Assembly: GCF_947507565.1 (NCBI RefSeq)
Contig: NC_089176.1
Location: 3,286,001 to 3,350,000 of the forward strand
Direction of reading: 5' to 3'
From: Oscarella lobularis
Taxonomy: Eukaryota > Porifera > Homoscleromorpha > Homosclerophorida > Oscarellidae
DNA: 64,000 bases
Part shown: piece by piece, positions 34,801 through 45,800 of the stretch
Layout: every line of letters begins with the position of its first letter
Position numbering within the stretch: the first letter of the stretch is position 1
The notes under the pieces: generated by a model
What the model saw: only the letters and a program-made list of their open reading frames with translations
The model's database searches: none
Told to the model about the DNA's origin: nothing
Program-made: the position numbers and the translations under genes

Positions 34801-36629
34801 CTCCTCTTCCATCGCTTTGCTGTGACGTATCTTCTCGTCGCGTCGCGTCTGCTTCGATCCCGCCTTAAACAGACGTTGCCTCTTCGCCGAACTGCTTCTC
34901 ATTCTCGGTCGATCGACGAGAGGCGTCGTCGTCTCGGGCTCCGCCATCGATTTCGTCTGCCGCAGCCTCTTGCCAATGTTTTGAACTGACCGATGAGTTT
35001 CCCTGGACGCAATGGGCTGAACCGGAAGATCCCTCGGCAACGTCTCGAGTCGCTTTCGCTGCTGAGCCGATTCGGACTCGTCCGCCGTCGCGGCTACCGT
35101 GACGGGTTCAGCAGACGACTGGGACGGCGATTCAGATGTATCGACGACGGGTTGCTGCTCCAACGGAGATTTGCCGTCTTCTTCGTCCAACGACTCTTCT
35201 TCTGCTACGGGTTCGTCGCGTTCTCCAGAAACTACTTCGTAAGCGACGTCGTCATCGTCGTCGGAAGCCGCATTTTGAGCAACTGTCTCCGCAACGTCGT
35301 CGTAAATTTCTTCATTCGTCTCCTGCTCGTCTACCTCGGCAACGACGTCGTCAGGTTTCTGTGACGATGACAGAACTTCCTTTGCTGCCGTTTCGTTCGA
35401 CTCGTCGTCGTCGTCGTCGCCGTCACCGGAAGCATTTCCCGTCGTCGCCTCCTCAATAACGACGTCGTAAATCTCATCTTCATTCTCCCTTTCGACTACA
35501 ACGTCGTCGTAAATTTCCTCCGACGCAACCTCCTCAATCGTTGCCGCCTTCTCGTCGTCGAGATAGGCGGCACTGTTCGCCGTTGCCTCCTCAGTAACGA
35601 CTTCGTAAATCTCGTCCTCATTCTCAGCCCTTTCGACCACGTCGTCATAAAGTTCCTCCGGCGTTGACGGAACCTCGGTCGCCGCCTTTTTGTCGTCTTC
35701 GGCAACGACTTCGTAAATCTCGTCCTCGTCGTGAATTTCTTCGGATGCGATCGTCGCTGGCGGAACTTTAGTCGTCGCTGCCGTTTTCGTCAATGCGTCG
35801 GCTTGACGTCGCGTTTCCGCCACGTCTTCGTACACCACATCGTCGCTCGGTGGCGGCAGCGGCGGCGGTGGCGGTGACGACGATGTTGCTGGAATAGCGT
35901 TGCCCACATCTCCGTAAACGGGATTGAGAACGACGTCTTTATCTTCTGCCGGAATGCTCTCGTACAAGGACTCGCTGTTAGCAACTTGTTCTGCTTTATC
36001 ATCGACTATTGCTGCGTCTTTGGGTTGATAGCGAGGAGGTAAACGAGGTGCCTGCCGACTGGTCGCCGGCACCGTGGTATAAGCGTCTAAAGAGGTCAAA
36101 AAAATGTTGTTTATGTTCATTGAAGCTTAAGTATTATCACTCGCTCACCTTCGTCGTCTTCTTTTGCAAAATCTTCGTACTCAATCTTCTCATTGTCGTC
36201 GGATTCTTCAGCACCGTCATCGCCTGTCGCATCGGGCACATTTCCGTACATTGCGCGATCGTCTGTCGACGTCATCTCGTCGAAGCTCTGCTGACTCTTG
36301 AGCGCCGTCGAAACGCCGGCGAGCGCCTTCATCCACGCGTCGGCATCGTCGGACGAATCGGCGTAGACGTGAAAAACGCGACCTGATGTCACAATGCCGA
36401 AGCAGTTCTCCTTCGGCACGGAAGCAGGCCAGGGACAACGGCACTTGTGGCCGTCGAGAATCCCAATGCACGTCTGCTTGATATCGATCGAGCCGAGCGG
36501 CTGTTTGAGCGGATCCTTATGATAGTTGAGCACGCCGTTGGAAGTGAGACAGAAGACGCGACGCTTCCAATTCTTGCGCACGTTGCCCTGCTTGGTAAGA
36601 GAGCCCATTTTAGCGTATTCCGACTCCAT
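31894..36629 (-). CDS. PH - Tyr-repeat - coiled-coil - Costars - LIM protein (6 exons, 1474 aa)
   Basis: Probable actin/membrane-linked scaffold. Exons are 36149-36629, 32674-36086, 32486-32623, 32232-32426, 32088-32167 and 31894-32011; phases agree and sum to 4425 nt. An N-terminal PH domain (about 5-110; GSLTKQGNVRKNWKRRVFCL, DADAWMKAL) suggests phosphoinositide binding. An acidic region (about 190-450) repeats EEIYDDVV / DEIYEVV tyrosine motifs, possible SH2 docking sites. A Lys/Glu/Arg coiled coil (about 640-990) and Pro-rich segments follow. Exons 3-4 encode a Costars domain (about 1299-1375; TFGLLFEETANIFEALSGTL, GELLLQGVHD), the actin-binding fold of ABRA/ABRACL. Exons 5-6 encode one LIM domain with every zinc ligand (CFIC, HKTCFKCLEC, YCKTHY). 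I know no described animal protein with this full order. Domain calls are firm; function is inferred. Confidence 0.88.
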
Positions 36630-36791
36630 ATCTAGTCAAAGCACGCATTCACATCATTTCCAATTAAAATAATCTGCTCGTCGATATTATAAACTGCATA
36701 GATAATACCTTTCAGTTCGTTCGTTCGTCTAACGGTTCACTTACGATATCGCTCTCTCTACGTAGCGGCTACGCCTACCGGAGTGGCCGCA

Positions 36792-39611
36792 TCACGCGAG
36801 CACGTGGCGCTCGCCTATCACGAGATCTTCGTACACGTCTCGTGGGGACAAGATCCGGTTGCTGCCGACGACGACCTGAGAACACAAAAAAATCAATTAA
36901 TAGAAACTAGACGTACATATGTGTATATATACCTCAATATTTGTTTTCGATGCCGTCTCGCGAATTTGCTTCAACTCGCCTAGCGTGACGCCGCCGACGA
37001 CGAAGACGAAGAGCAGTCGATGATTGCCTGGATGAGATTTTCCAACGTTCATAAATTTGCTGGAAAGACGGTCCGATAAGATGCCGCGATTTATTTTTTT
37101 ATTCTCTTTTACCTGAAGCCAAAGGTCAGACTCGTCTTGAGATAGTCTCTCAAACCGTGAGACTGATAGGCAATGTCCGACACGTCCGGCTTGCTAGGAT
37201 CGACAGACGCTTCAACAACCTGAAATTGAGATCATTTTTTTTGTAGGCCAATTGATGTCATAAAAAACTGTACCTGCTTCACAAGAGGTACGTAAACGTT
37301 TCTTCTGTCGGGGCCACGAGGAATGAATAGATTTCTATGGGGAGACGAACAGTAGTCGTCGAATTAAACAATGTATGCGTTTTGCATCTATACTTGAGCT
37401 GCTTCAAATGGGCTCTCGCGTTGCCAAAAGCACGGCAAGTGGAGAACACTTCTTCTATTTTTTCTCGCAAGCTGCTACAACTTCCAACTGAGAAAAATGT
37501 TATAGAGAAACAGTACACGGTTGTAATAGCGCATACCGAAACGTTTCTGCTCATCGGAATGCCACGTTTGTATAGACAACACCAGGGCTTTCTATACAAA
37601 AAAGAAGAGAGATTGTACTACGAGGTCTCAGACGGGAGAGGACGTTTACCTTTAACTTTTCCTCGTCAGATAAAGTTCCTCGCTTCTCTTCCGGAAGTAG
37701 CGAATACAAGAAAATGCAAAGAACCAACACGTCTTTAGCGGTCAGATGCCTCAGAAATTCAAGAGAAGTCAATTAGGCAAGTCGAACATCCGGCGTACGA
37801 GTCTACCTCATTTGCTTATCCGACTGCACCAAGCTGCACAACTGACTAAGCGGACTGTCCGACCCGCCGCTCTCTTCCAACACTCCAAGCAACAAACCCT
37901 GTCAGTTAAATAAAGAAATTACATAGTCAGACGTAAAGGCTCTTAGCTATTATACTTTCTCCGTAGCAAGCAGCCTCTCCCAGTGAGACGTTTCTTGACA
38001 TTCTAGCGTATTGATAGCAGCCAGTGAGCACTCAAGCAAGGCACTGTGCTTCAAGAAAGCCTCGGGTTCGGAGCTGTGGTGTAAGATATGAGTTTATCGA
38101 GACGCTACGCTTTGTTGCTCACGCTAACCTAAACTTTCTCACAAAGCCCTTCAATCTGTCAACCGTCATTCGAGTGACGCGCTCCACTTCGACAGGAATG
38201 CGCTCTTTGGCCATTGCATCGAGCAAAAGTCTAGACACTTCCATGACAGCTTCCTATGACGTAGGACGCATCATTTTTACTGAGAGAGTCTCGTTAATCG
38301 CGACTGACTTTCTCTCTCAGTGATATGAAGGAGCGCAGGAGGCTCTGAGCTATTTGACTATTGCCGTGGTAAAGAGTTCCCGGCGCCAAAGCATCGGTAG
38401 AGTAGCTATGACAAGAAAAGTAGAAAAGTAACCAATTGCAAATAGGTTTTCTATACCTGACATTTGCGGAGAACATAGGTGACATATTGATTGCCACGTC
38501 CGAGCTGTGAGAGTGAAACTTGGGAAGCAAGCCGACTATTCGATCGGCTAAACAGTCGGACAAATGCGATGCGCATCCGACCATATCTAGGGTTCGATCG
38601 ATTAGAACGAGCGACGCCTTATTGGACGTTGTCTAAAAAGAAGATAAAGACTGAGTTATTTGATTGCACGTGGCAAGCCCTTTGCCTTTCTTCTCGCTTT
38701 TGCAGCGGGGAGATTGGCCAATTCCATTGCAATAAGCCGGCTCGTGTGACCAACACTGTAGCAGTCCTCATTCACGTCTAAATCGCCGAACAAGCTGTTC
38801 AACATCGACACAAAAATCTAGCAGAAAAGACTGATATTGTACAGTACGTATTCCATAAGCCCTTACCCGAAGATCAGTCTGCCATTTCTCAGGCAAAACC
38901 GACATGCTACTAACGTCACCAAAACGCTAAATATAAATAAAGTAAAAATTTATTCCTAACGTCAGTGTTTCCTCTTTCACCGATTCGTCGCCTGGCCATA
39001 AAAGGGGCAGGTCGTGAAAGGCGGGCATGAGAAACAGATCGGAATTTATAGGAGCGGCGCAGGCAGTGAACTGGTGAACCTCCGCCCGCACGCGCGTTTC
39101 TTTCTACGGACAAACAAAGCGAGATTCCTCCTCAATAAAAAAGGACCCCCTCCCCTTTCTTCTCCTCACATCTCGCCTCGTCCGACGTAACGCTTGTTCG
39201 AGTTCGGCGCCGACTTCGTCGTAGTTCTCGCACGGTATCTCGCTCGCCGCCAACAGCTCCTCGCTCGTCGTCGTGAAGAGAAGGCAGCGCGAGTGCGTCG
39301 ACGAGGACAAGGTGAGGCACGCGCTTTCGAGATGTTTTACGGCGACGAAACGGGCGCAGACGAGGACGCATGTCGATAGCAGGCCGCTCTGTGAAACGAG
39401 AACGATCTGTGAAGTGCGTTTTGTGAGCGTAAACGTTTCTTACCGCGTCGCCTTTTCCGTTTAGAGGGAACAGTTTTGCCTCGGTGGCGACGAGGCGCTC
39501 GTGTGCACCATTGAGACGACATAGTTCTGCTGCTTCGTCGTCGAGATAGACTGCCGAACGACGAGATGCGGCAACAACGGGTTCCCAAGTCGAGTCGGAG
39601 CGCCAGCGCAT
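36792..39611 (-). CDS. SCFD2: SCFD2-like Sec1 family domain protein (multi-exon)
   Basis: Sec1/Munc18-family protein; SM proteins regulate SNARE-mediated membrane fusion, and SCFD2 is linked to ER-Golgi traffic. The start ATG is at 39609-39611. Recognisable exons include SAVYLDDEAAELCRLNGA, an exon near 38.6 kb with VLIDRTLDMVGCASHLSD (the SCFD2 'DRTLDLVGPTSHNSD' block), AVMEVSRLLLDAMAKERIP (38.25 kb), TAKDVLVLCIFLYSLLPEE (37.7 kb), SHGLRDYLKTSLTFGFR (37.15 kb) and LLFVFVVGGVTLGELKQIRE (37.0 kb). The last reads in the family's 'FVVGGVT..E' context, followed by VVVGSNRILSPRDVYEDL and TGA at 36792. Introns are mostly 50-100 nt, with a longer uncertain stretch at 37.34-37.65 kb. It is divergent from the PLAT-FAD gene, with about 480 nt between starts. 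Confidence 0.8.
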
Positions 39612-40094
39612 ACTACGAGACTACTGTACGGGCTCTAAATTTACGTCAGCACGTGCAACGGAAGTCCACAGTAAACACACCAACTGAATGGCTCGCTGCT
39701 GCCGCTCGTCCGAGCAGTCTCCTTTGTTACCCGATCCGGGTAACATTAAAGGTAAAAGTGCTACGTGCTCCCGGTCTAGTCTACTTATAAGTTCATAGTT
39801 ACTAAAATTATAGCGTTGCTGTTATCGACGCATCAACTTGTCAGCACTGACCCCTAGTAGAGTGTAGCAGCGTATACTTCTATTGTAGTGCGGGGGGAAG
39901 GATGCAGCTACAAAACACGCACACACAAAGTCCTGGCGTGAACATTCCGGACAGCCGGAAAGCACCAGATTGAGCGTGGGGTTAAGAATGCTATGACGAA
40001 TGCTATGACGTCGTCGCATTCTTCAGAAGCCGCACTCTAATCTAATAACGTATACGGCGCGCCACGTGCTAGAGTACACAGTAGTTTCCATGCA
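39612..40094. promoter_or_regulatory. Shared divergent promoter region of SCFD2 and the PLAT-FAD gene
   Basis: About 480 nt between two divergent start codons; probably a bidirectional promoter. GAATGCTATGACGAATGCTATGACG (about 39.985-40.01 kb) is a short tandem repeat holding TGACG (CRE/ATF-like) cores. No TATA box was noted. Confidence 0.4.
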
Positions 40095-42818
40095 ATGATT
40101 TTTGTTATCGCTTTAGAGCTCCGCATTCATGTGAAAACTGGACCATCCTCCAAGAGTCAAGATTCTGACGTAAAAGTGACTATCGTTACGAGAAAGGGAG
40201 ACTCGCTGCCCGTCCCACTTACAAAAAACATACGTGTGAAAGGAAAGTGGCACCTTTTTGAAAGAAACGCTGTAAGCAACTTGCATAGAGCCCCGAAAAA
40301 ACTTTTAAAATAATTTCGCAATTAGGAGGACGTCTTCCGCCCGGAGTTCAGTCTAAATGTCGAGGACGTCGTTCTTGTACAAGTGACTCACCGCGCACTG
40401 TACGAGAAGCAACGAGACTGGTATTTGGAATGGATTGCCGTTGAGGCCGTTGAAGAAAGCGGTAAAGCCAAGGCCTACGTATTCAAACCAGAAAGTGAAC
40501 GCCGGCATTGGCTGTCTCGTCGTCCATTTGAATCGGACGGACGAGAAACGGACGGACGAGAAACGGACGGACGAGAAACTCGTATTCTGCTCTTGCGAAA
40601 AGGTTTGGCGTACTTTGATGTTGTTGACGTAAATTTGAGTTCATTTGTTTTTAGTTATAGAACTGACGGAGGCCGAGGCACGAAGGGGAACTATCGCCGA
40701 TGTGGTCAAACTTGATACTCATGAATACAAAGCAGTTCACACGTACAGTCTTCTGAAAAAAGAACCAAAAGACAAAACTGATGCAGAATCAGCGCTTGAG
40801 ACTGCAGGTGAAGGACCGGTTTGACATTTTTTCAGTCATTGTAAAGCTTTTGGCAGGTTACTGGCGTAAATTTCACAATTGGGCAAAAACGGCAGAGAAA
40901 AAAAAGGTTCTCTGTCTCTATCCCTCGACACTTGGGGAAGTGCACAACATAATCAAACACGCCAACGTCGCCGCCATGCGTATTCGCACGAGTGGCGCCA
41001 ATCACTCGTGGACCAATCTTTTTCCTGACGAAAATCAAGCGCTTATTGATCCTCGTTTTCTTGAGCCCCGCGAAGGAGAAGAGCGCATTCATTACGACGA
41101 GTCAGAAAGCTGCGTTACAATCCTGTGCAACGTTCTCACCAGCGAAGTCCTGTGTCATCAACTGGAACACAAGTACAATTTTCCTTTCAATGTCATTTTG
41201 GGTGGAGTGACCTACGGGGGAATTGTTTCAACCGGGTGCCACGTGAGTGTCTCTACATCCCGTTATGGCTAAGGTTAATAATATGTATTTCTTTTCAGGG
41301 TGTAGGAAAAGACTGTCATGCTCATCCGGATTTGGTTGAGGAGATTCACGTCGTTGACTGCAGCAACGAGGAACAGCCTCGAATCTACAGCAGAAAAAAG
41401 GATGAGGCCCAAATGAATGCTGTCACTACAAGCTTGGGTCTCTTTGGCTTCATTTACAAATTGAAATTTAAGGTGAAAAAAGAAGAAATTGTTGAAACCG
41501 TCAACTCGTTTGACTATAAAGTTGACTTATTTTGGAACCCTCAAGCTCTAAAGGTATATACAGTATATACCATATAAATTAGGTAGCAATTTGGCTTGTA
41601 TTCAGGATCTCGTTGAAAGCAATCAGTCAACGGAGATCTTCTGGTTTCCTTTTAACCAGATTTCAATGCCCAAGGCGCTCCTCAACATTTTCGCTCCCAA
41701 TTTAACAAGAGCTCTTTGCACGAGGTGTAGCGTCGACAACATTATTCAACACTGGTGGGTACCCAAAAATGACGAATTGTACATCAGAAAAATCAATCCG
41801 AGTACAGGTAGTAAGAATGAAAGACGTACTTTTTGTTTGTTTCTCAGTTCTGTCTGTCTTTAGAAAAACCGAAGCCGAAGTCCTTTTATACTCGAGAAAG
41901 CGCTTTTCATTACGTACAAGAGAAAGGATTCGCCATAATATCAAAATGGCTTGCAAAGCGACCTAGAGTTGTTCCTTGTTTCAGCTCTATCGCTCATCGT
42001 ATACTGAAATCATTGAAAATCTTTGGCGTTCAAGTGGGCCAAGACAAGAGGTTTTGTGCGTAATGAGAAGTTGCTCAGAATTGATCCTTTCTATAGCGTT
42101 GTTCAAGAACTGGCTCACGCAATTCATTATCGAAAATTCGTTCACGAAGGCTTCCGCATTTTCGACCTTGAGTATGCCTTCGTCGTTGAAGAAGATTATC
42201 AAAACATAGCAGACGCGTGCAAGGTTTATTCTTGTGCTTGCTAAAACGAATTTGCTCGTTCAAGACTTTACGTGCATTTAGATTGTCGTTGATACTGTGA
42301 AAGAGTACTCACAAGCAGAAGATGTCGAAGAGCGATTTCCTATGTCTTTGGCACTCGAGATGAGGTTCATGTCAGACAGCCAAAGCTTGCTCTGTCCTGC
42401 TATCGTTGGCAAGGAATCGCCACGAGACAAAGGAATCAAAGTCGCCTACATTGAAGTCACGGCGTTCGCTACTCAGGAGCATTCGGTCCTGTCACTTTGG
42501 AACCAATTTGCAGATGAAATTGCTAGAGTATACCTATCGCTAGGCTATAGGTGACCTTTTCTAACTGCACCGGTTTAGAAATGGATGACCATGGACTCAA
42601 AATCAGAAGTGAGACCGTTGCCTCATTGGGCCAAGGCGGCAGAGGTGGATCCCAGCTCCAATTCTGAAATTGTGAATTACCTGTGGAAAAGCAACGGTCA
42701 AAACATGAAAGAATTTCTAAAGCAGCTGCACTCGTCCGGAGCTGATCCAAACAAAATCTTCTACAACGATTACCTGAGAAGGGTATTTCGCCAAGATGAT
42801 GACAAAGACGAGACCTAA
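40095..42818 (+). CDS. PLAT-domain / FAD-linked oxidoreductase fusion, L-gulonolactone oxidase-like (10 exons, 745 aa)
   Basis: Predicted flavoprotein. Exons are 40095-40271, 40326-40602, 40661-40807, 40857-41242, 41299-41553, 41606-41807, 41864-41998, 42051-42223, 42282-42527 and 42579-42818, all GT-AG with matching phases; introns are 51-60 nt. Residues 7 to about 150 form a PLAT/LH2 domain (ELRIHVKTG, DWYLEWIAVEAVEE, RRHWLSRRPF), a lipid- or membrane-targeting module, holding a short DGRET tandem repeat. From about 200: WRKFHNWAKT and the FAD-binding SGANHSW (246-252), then a C-terminal ALO domain ending in PLPHWAKAAEVD and an RVFRQD tail. It most resembles sugar-lactone oxidases; the substrate is unknown. 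The start is uncertain because the first ATG lies very close to the PLAT domain and an upstream exon is possible. It ends tail-to-tail with the kinesin gene. Confidence 0.85.
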
Positions 42819-45800
42819 AAAGGAAGGCGTAAGGCAATAACCTGATAGGCTGATCGCTGAATTTTGTGTGCAAATGTTTGTATTTCGTTGATGTGTGTGA
42901 CTTTGATGTTGATGTTCCTTTTTAGTTCTTTGCATTCCTTTTTTTGTCCACGGGCTGTGACTTCTATTATCCTGCAGCAAAAATGAAAACATTTAGTGTC
43001 ATTGTTATAAAAGTACGAAAAATCACTTATCAAAAATATGAACTAAAATCACTTATTAAAAAGATCGGCACATTCCGTGTATCCCTAAATGCATGAGATA
43101 CTAGAGCTGACCTTGAAACACTACGCAAAACTTACTTTTTCCTGAGCATGCTGAAGAGGCGTTTTCCCGTCAGCATCCCGAGTCGAAATCTTAGCACCTC
43201 TAAAAATACAAAAAGCTAAGAGCCAGACATCTATAAAAGGTACACTTGACTGTACCTTTGAAGAAGTCCTTCAAGTATATCAGCGCGATTCCGCAGCGTT
43301 GCTAAGTGCAGAGGCGACGCAAGACTGCCGTCTTTTAAGTCAACGTTGCAACTGAAACAAAACCAATTGTCATCAGATCTAGACGATTCTTAGCACTTAC
43401 TATCTGCAGGCTAACAACAAAGATACTGCCTCCATACTCCCTTCAGCACAAGCAACGTGCAGTGCAGAACGACCACTCGAGTCAGTAACGTTTACATCCG
43501 CTGCCTGAAAAGAAACATTTATCCTCTCCATACATAAGTAGTAGTCTTGAGCACGTTTATTTCCAGAATCGCCTGAACGCAGGTAAGAGCATTCTCGTAA
43601 ACAGCCAAGTGAAGGGCCGTTCGTCCGCGATCATCTCCAACGTTCAGTTGAGCCTTTACCAAGGAGAAACGAATATTTCGTTGTTTTTTCAATAAACATT
43701 CCGCTCGCACCTGTGACATGAGGAGAAGTCGAACGTGCTGGCTCCGTTGGCTTTTGACGGCAGTGTGAAGCGGAGTCAAGTGGCTGGCGTTTCGTTGATT
43801 GATCGCCTTCAGAGCCGCAGGCGAAAGACGCTGCACAAGAATTTCCAAGCATCTGTATACATTTTTGTCGGTCGGGTAAAGAAACGTTTTCTTCTTCTCA
43901 GTTTGCTACTTGCCTCGTCTCTTTCGCTCCGGCGCAGTAGTGAAACACGTTTCGACCATACTCGTCGCTACTAAGTAAATTTAACTGCGAGTGTCTAAAC
44001 CATTGAAAAAATTAATTCAAAGAGAAAAACGGTGCCTCGGTGACTACTGACTTGAGCAGTACTTTTACCACTTCATCGCGATTTTGCTGAGCCGCCAATG
44101 ATAACGCTGACATCCCGACTCGATTAACGGCATTAACATCCGCCTTCTGTCGAATCAGCATTTGGCAAACCTTGGCTTCACAAATCAGCTGAGCTCTCTC
44201 CAGATAACATTTATCTCTCACCTTGACTTGTCCAGCCACTGCCGCGTACATGAGAGCGGTACGTCCCGCCGAATCCCGCTGGTTCACTCCGAGTTGCTTG
44301 ATTAGACTGCCCAGTTTTCGTCGATCGCCTGATCAAACAGGTTGCATACTTTTCAGTCTCATTGATGTGCGTACCTCGACCGGCCGTCGTGTGCAGAACA
44401 CTTACGCCGAAATCGCTCCAGCCCAGTTCTTCAAAGATGCCCTCAGCACTGTTCTCCGAACTCGTTGACACCTGGCTCTCCGATCTTGAGAGAGCCAGAC
44501 TGGCAAGCGATTGTCGTGGACTGGACGTTAATTAATTACGATAAGATGATTAGCCTTATTTTACAGAAGTCAATAATACCTTGAAGACGTTTCATTTTCT
44601 TTCTTGCGGTTTGGATTCAACAGTCGATGGGAGTGAGTGGAAGCTACGTCACTAGCAGTTATTGACGTGAGGCTGATTTGAGACGTTTGCAGTGACTCGC
44701 CACCACCAACACCGCTTCCACTGCCAGCTAACGGCCTGGTCCCGCTGCATCAAAAGAGACACTGGCGTCTTAGAGCGAATGACAGCAAGCAATCATACCT
44801 CGGACTCAAAACCCTGCTTCTTTGCAGCGAAGGTGATAGTGCCGAAACACTAGAAATTTTGCGTATACAGTAGTAGATAAACAGCTTTTGACATGCAAAT
44901 TCACCTTTGGCTTCTTCTGTGACCACCATGTCGATACTGATGGGGAAATTGATAGAATTCGTTATCCGACGCTGAAAACACCGTCAATCCTGAAATAAAG
45001 CAATAGAGTTTTGAGTTTAATTGGATGTTTTAACCCAACCAGAAACTGAAAAGAACACGTTGAGATCCATTAGACGTTGCCCAACATCCTTTTCAAAGAG
45101 CTCATTTTAGTGACAACGCCTAGGCATTCATTCCTTACATGCGCCAAATCGAACGACGCAATCCCTTCCATATAAGTCATGAACCATTCAGCCGCCGCAC
45201 TGCCAGTAAACACGTTCTCCCTTCCAGGACCCAACAACTAAAGCAGAACACGATTAGATATATTCCATTTCTTTAGGACGACGTTCTCACTCTCGTTGGA
45301 ATGCCGGTGAGCGGATGACTCAAAGCCATGGCGTAGCGCGTCAGAGACTCCACATCGGGAACGAGCCAATGAGAGTCGCCGCCGCCGCCGCCGAGACCGT
45401 AATAGCTCTCGTCGTAATAAGAGTCCTAATAAATAAATAAATAAATAACACAAGTGAATTCCGTGCGGGGAGGAGAGGGAAACGCTTACCGTTCCATAGT
45501 ACCCATGCAACGAGTGAGGACGACTGTGCCCGTCGCTCGGACCACCGCCGTTGCTGTAACTATACCATCGTTGAAGACGAGACGATCGCGGCGATAGAAC
45601 GACGTCGGCGGCACCGGCGGTCGTAGGACGAGTCCAACCGGGCACTAGGCGAACATTTAGTCATATAAGGAAATGAAATAATTAGCCTGACTTGATGTGC
45701 GATGTCGATGAATCATTGGACTGTTGTAGCTGGCTCCGACGCCAAATCGACGCACGGAATGGCTGAGCGGCGGCGGCGGCCCCGTCGGCGGAGTCGGTTT

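Noticed and set aside
41999-42050. Apparent frameshift in the FAD oxidoreductase exon
   Set aside because: A 52-nt GT-AG intron (donor GTATAC, acceptor AAGAG) restores frame with matching phase and gives continuous family-like sequence.
42528-42560. Extending the FAD gene exon to the stop after LSLGYR
   Set aside because: Splicing at AGA|GTATAC to TTTAG|AAATGG gives the conserved C-terminal PHWAK region in frame; the extension does not.
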